Shown here piece after piece: positions 33,054 to 40,401 of a stretch of 40,401 bases of DNA (positions are counted from its first letter, which is position 1; every line of letters starts with the position of its first letter). This DNA comes from CAYPLH01 sp964411505 (lineage in GTDB: Bacteria > Bacillota > Clostridia > CAYPLH01 > DUMO01). The position numbers and the translations under genes are program-made. Location: positions 1 through 40,401 of the forward strand of contig CAYPLH010000035.1 of assembly GCA_964411505.1 (NCBI GenBank). The letters run 5' to 3'. The notes under the pieces were generated by a model. The model did not search any database. It saw only the letters and a program-made list of their open reading frames with translations, and was not told the DNA's origin.

Positions 33054-34496
33054 TCACTGCACCTTTGGCATTTTTCTGGCTTCATCGCAAGTGTTTTGCC
33101 ACCGTTCGGTTTCCTGTACTCCAGCTGCCTGCTCCCAAGCTTTCACAAGTTTGACTGACTCAATGTAATCCAAGCGGTCATTTAGTATTTTCTCAGGATT
33201 TAAATCACTTGGAATCAATGCAGCCATTTCTTTAACCTTATCATTAAAACTAGCTGCAACATTTGATAATTCTTCTGGATCATCCGCAAGATTAAAAAGC
33301 ATATCATATTCTTCATAGCCATGGTGCCTGATATATTTAAAATCTGACCGTCTGACCATAGTGCTAAGGAAAGGCTCTTTATTGTATCTAAGCATCAATT
33401 CGCTAAAAACTGTGCGTGTTTCATCCGTTTTTCCCTCACAAAGTGAAGGTACGAGACTCACTCCATCCTGCTTTGCTGGAAGAGTAGCGCCTGCAAGTTC
33501 ACAAAGAGTAGAACCAAGGTCGATAAGACTTACAGGTGACTCCATTTTCTGACCTTTTAAAATATCCTTCCCCTCAAATATCATTGGAACACGAGCTGAT
33601 GTTTCAAAAAAGGTTTGTTTCCCAAAGATTCGTCTGTCTCCTACCTGATCCCCATGGTCAGATATGTATGCAAAAATACCTTCTTTTCGGTTTGTTTTTA
33701 GGTATTGATTAAAAGCCTCTCTTACCTCGCCCATCTGCTTATCAATAGTCTCTATCATCCCAAAATAGGCTGCACGAGCTTTTACAAGTGTCTCTTGGGA
33801 TACTTCCTTTATACGGTTCTTGTAAAGAGGCTCTAAAAATCCAGGGGGATTATTGAAGCTTTCAGGAATATCAATCAATTCCTTATAATATTTGTATAAT
33901 TCGGGTGGCGCAGTATAAGGAAAATGTGGTCCATAAGTTCCTACCAGAATAAACTGAGGTTTTTCGTGAGGTTTTGACAGGTAATCTAAAGCTGCATTTA
34001 TGACATCTTTGTCATATTCTAGTACCGGTGAATTTCCACCACCAATAACGCCTAAGCATCCCGGGTCACTATAGCATTTAAAAAATACTCCTCTTTCCTC
34101 GGCTAGCTTATCAGCGGGACGGTTCCATGTCACAGGCGTTACATCTCCAACCAACCTTTTTGTAAATCCATGCCTTTGATTACTTCCTATAAAATGCATT
34201 CGCCCAATCAAAACTGTTTCGTAGCCCGCCTCCACAAGAGAGTGAATAAAGGTAGGACTAGTTTCAGGTATCGCCCCGTCATTTGAATACATACCTGTAT
34301 GATATGGGTATCGACCTAAAAGCATCGAAATCCTAGCAGGTACACAAAGTGGGCATGGAGTATAGGCCTGGGTAAATGAAGTCCCATCTTCGCACAATTT
34401 TTCCATGTTCGGTGTACGCACAATACCACCTTCAAAAGATGAGAATATTGGACTATGCTGATCACTCATAAAAACTAAAATATCTTTAGATGTCAT
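33054..34496 (-). CDS. type I sulfatase (arylsulfatase/glycan sulfatase family)
   Basis: 480 residues, cytoplasmic (no signal peptide). The formylglycine motif is CPLCVPARISMLLGRYP with C51 as the residue to be oxidised (C-x-P-x-R). The metal site has VFMSDQH (D12) and YISDHGDQVGD. The fold ends with a phosphoesterase-like C-terminal domain. The cysteine type needs a maturation enzyme, in anaerobes the radical-SAM anSME; no such gene is in the window. The substrate may be a sulfated sugar or choline sulfate and cannot be told. I chose the ATG at 34496 (MTSKDILVFM), which has GGAAGTGG upstream; the frame opens 8 codons earlier. Apparently monocistronic. Confidence 0.9.
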   Translation of the reverse strand: MTSKDILVFMSDQHSPIFSSFEGGIVRTPNMEKLCEDGTSFTQAYTPCPLCVPARISMLLGRYPYHTGMYSNDGAIPETSPTFIHSLVEAGYETVLIGRMHFIGSNQRHGFTKRLVGDVTPVTWNRPADKLAEERGVFFKCYSDPGCLGVIGGGNSPVLEYDKDVINAALDYLSKPHEKPQFILVGTYGPHFPYTAPPELYKYYKELIDIPESFNNPPGFLEPLYKNRIKEVSQETLVKARAAYFGMIETIDKQMGEVREAFNQYLKTNRKEGIFAYISDHGDQVGDRRIFGKQTFFETSARVPMIFEGKDILKGQKMESPVSLIDLGSTLCELAGATLPAKQDGVSLVPSLCEGKTDETRTVFSELMLRYNKEPFLSTMVRRSDFKYIRHHGYEEYDMLFNLADDPEELSNVAASFNDKVKEMAALIPSDLNPEKILNDRLDYIESVKLVKAWEQAAGVQETERWQNTCDEARKMPKVQ

Positions 34497-34610
34497 TTTT
34501 ACACCACTTCCTTCGAACATATATGTTTGATTCCATTATTATAGCACATTTTATTGAGCTTCCGTCATAGCAGATCGAACTTTGTAGGACATTTTCACAT
34601 GTGGTGTTAT

Positions 34611-34658
34611 TGTTCAGACCCTACATATTGAGATATAACTTTTGCAATATCGGAAACT
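34611..34658. repeat. partial copy of inverted-repeat family 1
   Basis: TGTTCAGACCCT, then GAGATATAACTTTTGCAATA and CGGAAACT, matches the left end of the family 1 element and the copies at 36830 and 40332. Confidence 0.75.
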
Positions 34659-34784
34659 AAGTGGATCATAATGGGGAAACTCAAATGGGGAAACTCAAAT
34701 ATTTTTTCTTATTGACAAAAGACTTCAGTTATTGTATATTTACTTCAATAACATATTTTAAAAAAGTAATAACCGTTGATTGAG

Positions 34785-35040
34785 AGTAGTAGCATAATTA
34801 CTTTATGTAAAGAGAGCCGCCAATGGTGAGAATGCGGTGATAAAGCTTGTTGTGAATGGACTCATGAGGGCAATGCAGAAATTAATTTAAACTTATTAAG
34901 AGTATGCTAGCCGGGATCTTCGCCCGTTATCAATGAAGCATGTATGTACGTACATGAAAATAAGTGGCATATTATATGCAAATTAGGTGGTACCGCAGAG
35001 ATTATAGTCTTTGTCCTTTTAGGGGCAAGGGCTTTTTTTA
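34785..35040 (+). promoter_or_regulatory. T-box leader with Trp (UGG) specifier
   Basis: Stem I is closed by TAGCATA (34790) and TATGCTA (34903). It contains AGAGAG, the distal GGTGAGAATGCGG, and a specifier region GAATGGACTC whose codon TGG is at 34857-34859. The T-box sequence AGGTGGTACCGC (34985-34996) precedes the terminator. Uncharged tRNA-Trp would pair with TGG and with the T-box, favouring the antiterminator and expression of the trpB gene downstream. Gene identity and specifier agree. Confidence 0.9.
35008..35039 (+). terminator. T-box attenuator terminator
   Basis: CTTTGTCC pairs with GGGCAAGG (two G-T pairs) around TTTTAG, followed by GCTTTTTTT. Confidence 0.85.
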
Positions 35041-35042
35041 TT

Positions 35043-35229
35043 ATATAGGAAAGTATAATTTCCTATATAATGGGGATTGCAAAGGGGAAGCCCCTTTGCT
35101 GCTTTAAGGAGGGTGCTCAGGATGCGGAGCATCCGTCGAAGGGAACCATAAGGTTCCCTAGCGAAAAAAAGTGGCAAAGCCATCTTTTTTATTGTATAGG
35201 AAAGTATACTTTCTTAGACAATGGGGATT
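35043..35229. repeat. hairpin-rich intergenic repeat (family 3), copy B plus partial unit
   Basis: Positions 35043-35190 are the reverse complement of copy A at 21603-21755 with few differences. A second partial unit (TAGGAAAGTATACTTTCTTA and ATGGGGATT, 35193-35229) follows. The element stands between the T-box terminator and trpB. Its GTGGCAAAGCCATC hairpin with flanking A and T runs could act as a further terminator. Confidence 0.88.
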
Positions 35230-35306
35230 AACCTACTTTTTAGGGAATAATCAGGTTATATAAGTATCAAAACATGCTGTATAAAGAAAGGAGGAAGGCT
35301 AGTCAC

Positions 35307-36704
35307 ATGGCTTGGTCCATGGAACTTAGCCGAAATATTATGAACAAGATACCCTACAAAATTTATCTAACAGAGGATGAGATACCAAAGTCCTGGTACA
35401 ATATGAAAGCCATTATGAAAGAGCTACCTGACCCAATGCTGAATCCAGCCACTTTAAAGCCCTGTACCCGTGAGGATCTGGCTCCTGTGTTTTGCGATGA
35501 ACTGATTGACCAAGAGCTTAACACCACTGATGTGCATATCAAAATTCCCCAGGAAATACGAGACTTTTACATTATGTATCGTCCATCTCCGCTTGTCAGA
35601 GCGTATTGCTTGGAAAAATCACTGGGCACACCAGCTGAAATCTATTACAAATTTGAGGGCACAAATACATCTGGCTCGCATAAACTAAACTCATCAGCTG
35701 CACAAGTGTATTATGCTAAAAAACAAGGCATTACCAAGCTTACTACTGAGACCGGTGCTGGTCAGTGGGGGACAGCGTTGGCCATGGCATGCGCCTACTA
35801 CAACATTGATCTTATTGTATATATGGTAAAGGTATCTTCAGAACAAAAACCTTATCGTAAAGCTGTAATAGAGACATATGGCGGAAAGGTTATACCGTCA
35901 CCGTCAAATACAACAAAAATTGGCAAAAAAATTCTAGCAGATCATCCTAATACAGGTGGCTCATTAGGTTGTGCTATTTCAGAAGCTATTGAGGTAGCAC
36001 TAACGTCAGATAACTGCAGATATGTATTAGGCAGCGTAATGGATCAAGTAGTTCTTCACCAAACTATAATAGGTCAGGAAACAAAAACTGCTTGCGAAAA
36101 ATATGGTATTGAACCTGACATTATTATCGGCTGCATGGGCGGTGGCTCAAACTTTGGCGGACTTATTGCACCTTTTATGGGTGACAAAATTGCTGGCAAA
36201 AACAATATACGCTTTATCGGAGTAGAACCTGCTTCATGCCCATCACTGACTAGAGGAAAGTATGCTTATGATTTTGCAGATACCGGAAGAACAACACCTT
36301 TACTCAAAATGTATACTTTAGGATCTGGATTTATTCCATCACCAAACCATGCAGGTGGTCTTAGATTTCATGGTATGAGCCCGATATTGTCTAAGCTTTA
36401 CCACGACGGATATCTTGATGCTGTTACGGTAGAACAAACGCCGGTATTCGAAGCAGCTAACTTCTTTGCTCGAACTGAAGGCATTCTCCCAGCTCCAGAA
36501 TCTGCTCATGCTTTAAAAACCACTATAGATGAAGCTATAAAGTGCAAAGAAACCGGTGAAAAGAAAACTATTATCTTTGGTCTCACAGGAACTGGTTACT
36601 TTGACTTAACAGCATACATGAGTTACAACAACGGCACTATGACAGACTTTATACCTTCTGATGAAGACTTGGAACAGGGCTTTGCTACATTACCTAAGGT
36701 ATAA
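35307..36704 (+). CDS. trpB: tryptophan synthase beta chain, TrpB2 type
   Basis: 465 residues, about 70 more than common TrpB, with the N-terminal region typical of TrpB2 (IPYKIYLTEDEIPKSWYNM). K126 in GSHKLNSS is the pyridoxal phosphate lysine; GCMGGGSNFGG is the phosphate-binding glycine loop; TETGAGQWGTALA is the active-site glutamate region. It joins indole or indole-like substrate with serine to make tryptophan. TrpB2 enzymes often work without a TrpA partner, and no trpA is nearby. The ATG at 35307 follows AAAGGAGG and GGAAGG; an upstream in-frame ATG at 35274 overlaps this region. Controlled by the Trp T-box, so made when tRNA-Trp is uncharged. Confidence 0.94.
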   Translation: MAWSMELSRNIMNKIPYKIYLTEDEIPKSWYNMKAIMKELPDPMLNPATLKPCTREDLAPVFCDELIDQELNTTDVHIKIPQEIRDFYIMYRPSPLVRAYCLEKSLGTPAEIYYKFEGTNTSGSHKLNSSAAQVYYAKKQGITKLTTETGAGQWGTALAMACAYYNIDLIVYMVKVSSEQKPYRKAVIETYGGKVIPSPSNTTKIGKKILADHPNTGGSLGCAISEAIEVALTSDNCRYVLGSVMDQVVLHQTIIGQETKTACEKYGIEPDIIIGCMGGGSNFGGLIAPFMGDKIAGKNNIRFIGVEPASCPSLTRGKYAYDFADTGRTTPLLKMYTLGSGFIPSPNHAGGLRFHGMSPILSKLYHDGYLDAVTVEQTPVFEAANFFARTEGILPAPESAHALKTTIDEAIKCKETGEKKTIIFGLTGTGYFDLTAYMSYNNGTMTDFIPSDEDLEQGFATLPKV

Positions 36705-36742
36705 TACCCCAAGGATCCACCATGTTTCTTTCTAACGATTTT

Positions 36743-36787
36743 ATTACTCCACATAAAGTTGGTAAAACAACTTTTTTGTGGAGTAAT
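36743..36787 (+). terminator. putative terminator/hairpin after trpB
   Basis: ATTACTCCAC pairs with GTGGAGTAAT, with an inner AAGTTG/CAACTT stem. There is no T-run after the stem, but the position, about 40 bases after the stop, suggests a 3'-end structure. Confidence 0.5.
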
Positions 36788-36829
36788 AGCTTATATAATC
36801 CTTGTTTGTGAAGATTTTTTATTTGTTTC

Positions 36830-36879
36830 TGTTCAGTCCCTCTATAACTTGAGATATAATTGTGCAATAACGGAAACTT
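36830..36879. repeat. partial copy of inverted-repeat family 1
   Basis: TGTTCAGTCCCTCTATAACT followed by GAGATATAATTGTGCAATAA and CGGAAACT. The rest of the 36705-37011 gap holds the hairpin at 36743 and the leader of the next gene. Confidence 0.75.
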
Positions 36880-37011
36880 TTATTTTATTGTAATACAAGT
36901 GAAATATAATTTTAAGTTTTACATAATCGTATATTATGTTAATATGTGTTCAGGGGAAAATGCAAAAAAGGTCTTAGTAATTTTTGATAAAAGTTTGAAA
37001 GGACGGGATTA

Positions 37012-38088
37012 TTGGTTATGACAAAAAGATTTTATAAACTTGGTTCAACTATTCTAATTACAGCTTTTCTATCTACAGCAATACCGCAAATTACATATTC
37101 ATCCCCTGCATTGATACAAAGCAATATTGATATTCCGAGTGACTGGGCAAAAGCAGAAGTTGATAAAGCAAAAGAACTCAACCTTGTTACAGATAGCATC
37201 CAGGGAAAATACAAACAGAGTATAACCCGCAAAGAGCTTTGCAGCTTGGCGATAAATCTATATAAAGCGCTTAGCGGTAAAGAAGTTTCAGTTCAATATA
37301 ATTCACCTTTTAGTGACACAAAAGATGAAGATGTTGTATTCGCAAATAAAATAGGTATAGTATACGGAACAGGGGATGGAACGTTTCTACCCGACGAAAC
37401 AGCAACCCGTGAAGAAGTAAGTGTTATACTGTTTCGCACCCTCAAAGCTGCAAGATCAGGGCAAGATTACATTGCACGTAATGAATACATGTTTTCAGAC
37501 AACAATATGATCTCTGTTTGGGCTAAAGAAGCTGTTTATTACATGCATTCAGTACAAATTGTAAACGGCGTCGGAGATAATAAGTTTAATCCTCAAAATG
37601 AAACATCCTGTGAGGAATCCATCATTTTTGTTAAAAGAATTTTTGAAAAATCAGGTTCAAAAAGCGTTCAAAATTTAGACCGGGATAAAGATACTCCTTC
37701 TCGCGGAGAGCAACAGAGTACAGCTGATAAACTAAGAACGCTTATCCCTAATGAAATGGGGAAGCCCTATCTGTGGGGAGGTTCAGGTCCAGACAGCTTT
37801 GACTGCTCAGGTTTAGTGTATTACCTTTATGGGAAACTAGATATAAAACTTCCAAGAGTTGCAGCCTCACAGGCAAGTGCAGGAACTTATGTCGCAAAAG
37901 AAAATCTTATATATGGTGATCTTGTGTTTTTTGCAAGAGACGGGCGAAACATTAATCATGTAGGAATTTATGTTGGCAATGGGCAGTTTGTGCATGCTCC
38001 TCAATCCGGAGACGTTGTTCGGGCAACCACACTGATGTCGGGTTATTACGCAAGAACCTATTACACTGCCAGAAGAGTTATAGATTAG
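37012..38088 (+). CDS. SLH-domain NlpC/P60 cell-wall hydrolase
   Basis: 358 residues. A signal peptide (to about residue 30, ITYSSP) is followed by three SLH-like repeats (about 40-90, SPFSDTKDEDVVFANKIGIV at 98-155, MFSDNNMISVWAKEAVYYM at 164-215), which anchor proteins to secondary wall polymer. After a charged linker comes an NlpC/P60 domain with C265 in DCSGLV, H316 in NHVGIYVG and H328 in HAP, the catalytic triad of D-glutamyl/meso-diaminopimelate-type endopeptidases. It cuts peptidoglycan stem peptides at the cell surface. The TTG at 37012 is 8 bases after AAAGGA; ATG 37018 is an equal alternative. Monocistronic. Confidence 0.9.
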   Translation: MVMTKRFYKLGSTILITAFLSTAIPQITYSSPALIQSNIDIPSDWAKAEVDKAKELNLVTDSIQGKYKQSITRKELCSLAINLYKALSGKEVSVQYNSPFSDTKDEDVVFANKIGIVYGTGDGTFLPDETATREEVSVILFRTLKAARSGQDYIARNEYMFSDNNMISVWAKEAVYYMHSVQIVNGVGDNKFNPQNETSCEESIIFVKRIFEKSGSKSVQNLDRDKDTPSRGEQQSTADKLRTLIPNEMGKPYLWGGSGPDSFDCSGLVYYLYGKLDIKLPRVAASQASAGTYVAKENLIYGDLVFFARDGRNINHVGIYVGNGQFVHAPQSGDVVRATTLMSGYYARTYYTARRVID

Positions 38089-38109
38089 ACTGTTTAAACA
38101 CCCCTTAGT

Positions 38110-38199
38110 CTGGGTAATTATATGATTATTACCCAGAAAGTCACGTAGTACAATTGAGGGCTTAATTACAGTAATTCGTCGTTTTATGACTTTCTGGGT
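38110..38199 (+). promoter_or_regulatory. mutually exclusive hairpins between the wall hydrolase and zupT
   Basis: CTGGGTAAT (38110-38118) can pair with ATTACCCAG (38128-38136). The latter's ACCCAGAAAGTCA (38131-38143) can instead pair perfectly over 13 bases with TGACTTTCTGGGT (38187-38199). Two alternative folds share one strand, as in attenuators, but no T-run or known riboswitch core is seen. It could equally be a decayed repeat. Confidence 0.45.
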
Positions 38200-38372
38200 A
38201 GAAACCATAATTTATAAAAAATATAAATGATTAAAACACAAAAAGTATGTTTTAAAGCTTCACATACAATAAATGTATAGTGACTTAAATTCCTGTTTAT
38301 GCAGTATATATTGTCGCAAAATTAGTTCAACTTGCTTAATGGGGAATAATCATGTAATTGGGGGGTAAGTAA

Positions 38373-39179
38373 ATGGACAATGTTTTGTTTGCTTTTGCAC
38401 TAACTCTTTTTGCAGGCTTATCTACCGGAATAGGTAGTATTCTTGCGTTGTTTACGAAAAGAACTAATACAAAATTCTTATCTGTTGCACTTGGTTTTTC
38501 TGCAGGTGTTATGCTCTATGTTTCAATGATTGAAATCTTTGTTAAGGCCCAGGATTCGCTGGTAGAAGCACTGGGTAAAACACGCGGTTCATGGGCTACT
38601 GTAGGTGCTTTTTTTGGTGGCATATTCATTATAGCAATTATTGATAAGCTTGTGCCCTCATATGAAAATCCCCATGAGTTTCGTAAAGTTGAAGATATTA
38701 AAAATGAAAATCTCGAGGGCAATAATGAAAAATTAATGAGAATGGGTGTTTTTACAGCTTTGGCTATCGCGATTCACAACTTTCCTGAAGGTCTTGCTAC
38801 TTTTACATCAGCAATTAAAGACCCATCTTTGGGAATTGCAATAGCTGTTGCAATAGCAATCCATAATATTCCCGAAGGCATTGCTGTTGCTATACCTATA
38901 TTTTATGCTACCGGTAGTATGAAAAAAGCATTTAAGCTTTCCTTCCTTTCCGGTCTATCTGAGCCAGTGGGCGCAATTGTTGGGTATTTAATTTTATATC
39001 GCTTCTTCAACGATGTAATCTTCGGTATACTTTTTGCAGTGGTAGCGGGAATAATGGTGTTTATTTCTTTGGACGAACTTTTACCAACAGCTAGGGAATA
39101 TGGGGAACCTCACCTTTCTATCTATGGTGCTATAGCAGGTATGATGGTTATGGCAGTAAGCCTGCTCTTGTTTGTTTAA
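38373..39179 (+). CDS. zupT: ZIP-family divalent metal transporter ZupT
   Basis: 268 residues, eight membrane helices with a cytoplasmic acidic loop (about 100-118). The metal-transport helices contain HNFPEGLATF and HNIPEGIAVAIP, the two metal-binding motifs of ZIP proteins, and LSEPVGAIVGY. It imports zinc, and probably iron or manganese, into the cytoplasm. GGGGGG precedes the ATG. Its stop codon overlaps that of mtnA by three bases on the other strand. Confidence 0.95.
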   Translation: MDNVLFAFALTLFAGLSTGIGSILALFTKRTNTKFLSVALGFSAGVMLYVSMIEIFVKAQDSLVEALGKTRGSWATVGAFFGGIFIIAIIDKLVPSYENPHEFRKVEDIKNENLEGNNEKLMRMGVFTALAIAIHNFPEGLATFTSAIKDPSLGIAIAVAIAIHNIPEGIAVAIPIFYATGSMKKAFKLSFLSGLSEPVGAIVGYLILYRFFNDVIFGILFAVVAGIMVFISLDELLPTAREYGEPHLSIYGAIAGMMVMAVSLLLFV

Positions 39180-40207
39180 CGGTCTATCATTCCTAAGTTT
39201 TCATCAAAAGGCGGAAATATTAATCCCTTTTCGGTAATAATCGCAGTAATATACCGGTTTGGGGTAACATCAAATGCTGGGTTTCTTACGTCTACTCCTG
39301 TAGGCGCAATTTGTATACCTTGGATATGTGTTACCTCTTTTGCGCTCCTCTCTTCTATTGGAATGTCCTTCCCTGTAGCTGTGTTAAAATCTATAGTAGA
39401 CATAGGTGCAGCAACATAAAAAGGTATATTGTTTTCCTTTGCAAGAACTGCTACAGAATAAGTTCCAATTTTGTTAGCTGTGTCACCATTTACAGCAATT
39501 CTGTCAGCGCCAACAATTACACAATCTATCTCTCCTGAGTTCATAAAGTGACCTGCCATATTGTCACATATTAGAGTAACTGGTATTCCCTCCTGCATAA
39601 GTTCCCATGCGGTCAGCCGTGCCCCCTGAAGGTAAGGTCTCGTTTCATCTGCAAACACCTTTATATTTTTACCTGATATAAAAGCTGCACGAACAACACC
39701 GAGTGCGGTTCCATAGTCACATGTCGCCAGCGCACCTGCATTGCAGTGGGTGAGTATAGTAAAATTGTACTTTATAAGCTCATTGCCGTAAGAACCAATA
39801 GCTTTATTAGTTTTAATGTCTTCTTCATCCATCAAAACAGCTTCTTCATATATTATCTCTTTAATGACATCAATCGGTTTATCCTTATTATCAATAGCTT
39901 TTTTAATGATCCTGTCAATTGCCCAGAACAGGTTAACAGCTGTAGGTCTGGTACTTTCCATTACTTTTTTTATATCATTAAGCTTTTTAAAAAATTCTTC
40001 TTTTGAATCTGTTTTGATTTCATATGCACCAATAGCGATGCCATAGGCAGCAGTAACACCAATTGCAGGAGCACCTCTTACAATCATATCGGATATTGCC
40101 TTTGCAACTTCAAGATATGTTTTGCACTCTATAATACAGTGTTCTTTGGGAAGCTTGGTTTGGTCAATGAGTTTTAAGACTCTGTTTTTAAATTCCAAAG
40201 GTCTCAT
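39176..40207 (-). CDS. mtnA: S-methyl-5-thioribose-1-phosphate isomerase
   Basis: 343 residues. Converts methylthioribose-1-phosphate to methylthioribulose-1-phosphate in methionine salvage. RGAPAIGVTAAYG near the N terminus, the catalytic cysteine region LTHCNAGALA, the RPYLQGARLTAWEL segment and GADRIAVNGDTANKIGTY with its catalytic aspartate are diagnostic. AAAGGAGA precedes the ATG. Other mtn genes are not in the window. Its substrate derives from the methylthioadenosine released by enzymes such as SpeE. Confidence 0.95.
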   Translation of the reverse strand: MRPLEFKNRVLKLIDQTKLPKEHCIIECKTYLEVAKAISDMIVRGAPAIGVTAAYGIAIGAYEIKTDSKEEFFKKLNDIKKVMESTRPTAVNLFWAIDRIIKKAIDNKDKPIDVIKEIIYEEAVLMDEEDIKTNKAIGSYGNELIKYNFTILTHCNAGALATCDYGTALGVVRAAFISGKNIKVFADETRPYLQGARLTAWELMQEGIPVTLICDNMAGHFMNSGEIDCVIVGADRIAVNGDTANKIGTYSVAVLAKENNIPFYVAAPMSTIDFNTATGKDIPIEERSAKEVTHIQGIQIAPTGVDVRNPAFDVTPNRYITAIITEKGLIFPPFDENLGMIDR

Positions 40208-40331
40208 AAAAATTCTCCTTTAAAGTTATCAAGTACGTGCAATTGCCCTTTTCCATAAATTATACCTTTGCAGAGTATGTTAGTCAATAAAATAACATCG
40301 AACATCAATCCTGTAGCGTATTAGAGGTTGC

Positions 40332-40401
40332 TGTTCAGACCCTCTGTAACTTGAGATATAACTTTTGCAATAACGGAAACTTCGCTTCATTTGCAAGAGC
40401 T
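40332..40401. repeat. copy of inverted-repeat family 1, cut by the window edge
   Basis: From TGTTCAGACCCTCTGTAACT through GAGATATAACTTTTGCAATA, CGGAAACTTCGCTTC and ATTTGCAAGAGCT, it matches the left arm of the 16731 element over its whole visible length. The right arm should lie beyond the window. Confidence 0.85.

Overview
The window is AT-rich DNA (many TTG and GTG starts, strong GGAGG-type ribosome binding sites) and looks like a chromosomal piece of a Gram-positive, anaerobe-type Firmicute of the class Clostridia. Pointers are the wal (yyc) cell-wall regulon, a SipW/TasA-like secretion locus, a class II c-di-GMP riboswitch, a Trp T-box, an SLH-domain wall enzyme and a one-cysteine (anaerobic type) sulfatase. 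Genus cannot be fixed from sequence reading alone.

Layout. 1-3014: tail of an upstream gene, tRNA-Ser(GGA), an ABC ATPase, spermidine synthase speE and rRNA methyltransferase rlmH. 3340-11359 (+): the most interesting block. A class II c-di-GMP riboswitch with an overlapping terminator precedes a NarL-type sensor kinase and response regulator, three proteins with SipW-dependent signal peptides (one TasA/camelysin-like), a SipW-type signal peptidase with a very large extra membrane domain, a DUF5305-like membrane protein and one more surface-anchored protein. I read it as a c-di-GMP-controlled matrix/fibre export locus. 11368-22552 (-): the walRKHIJ operon with murA and an extra secreted protein. 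It is split between walR and walK by an oppositely oriented exopolysaccharide cassette (wzz, tyrosine kinase, PHP phosphatase) that begins with long tetranucleotide repeats suggestive of phase variation and is bordered by repeat elements.

23163-27265: a D-Ala-D-Ala carboxypeptidase (+), a polysaccharide flippase, a truncated iron-alcohol-dehydrogenase remnant and an N-acetylhexosamine-1-kinase-like gene (all -). 27448-32872 (-): a complete branched-chain amino-acid ABC operon livKHMGF ending in a CBS-ACT protein. 33054-34496 (-): a type I sulfatase. 34785-36704 (+): a Trp-specific T-box leader and a TrpB2-type tryptophan synthase beta chain, with a repeat element inserted in the leader. 37012-40207: an SLH-NlpC/P60 wall hydrolase, the ZIP transporter zupT and, convergent with it, mtnA.

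At least three families of intergenic repeats recur: a roughly 210-bp inverted repeat with 20-bp ends and several half copies (16.7, 18.9, 34.6, 36.8, 40.3 kb), a 190-bp inverted repeat (22.8 kb, relic at 32.9 kb), and a hairpin-rich 150-bp element (21.6 and 35.0 kb). All functional calls rest on motif recognition by eye; no database search was possible.
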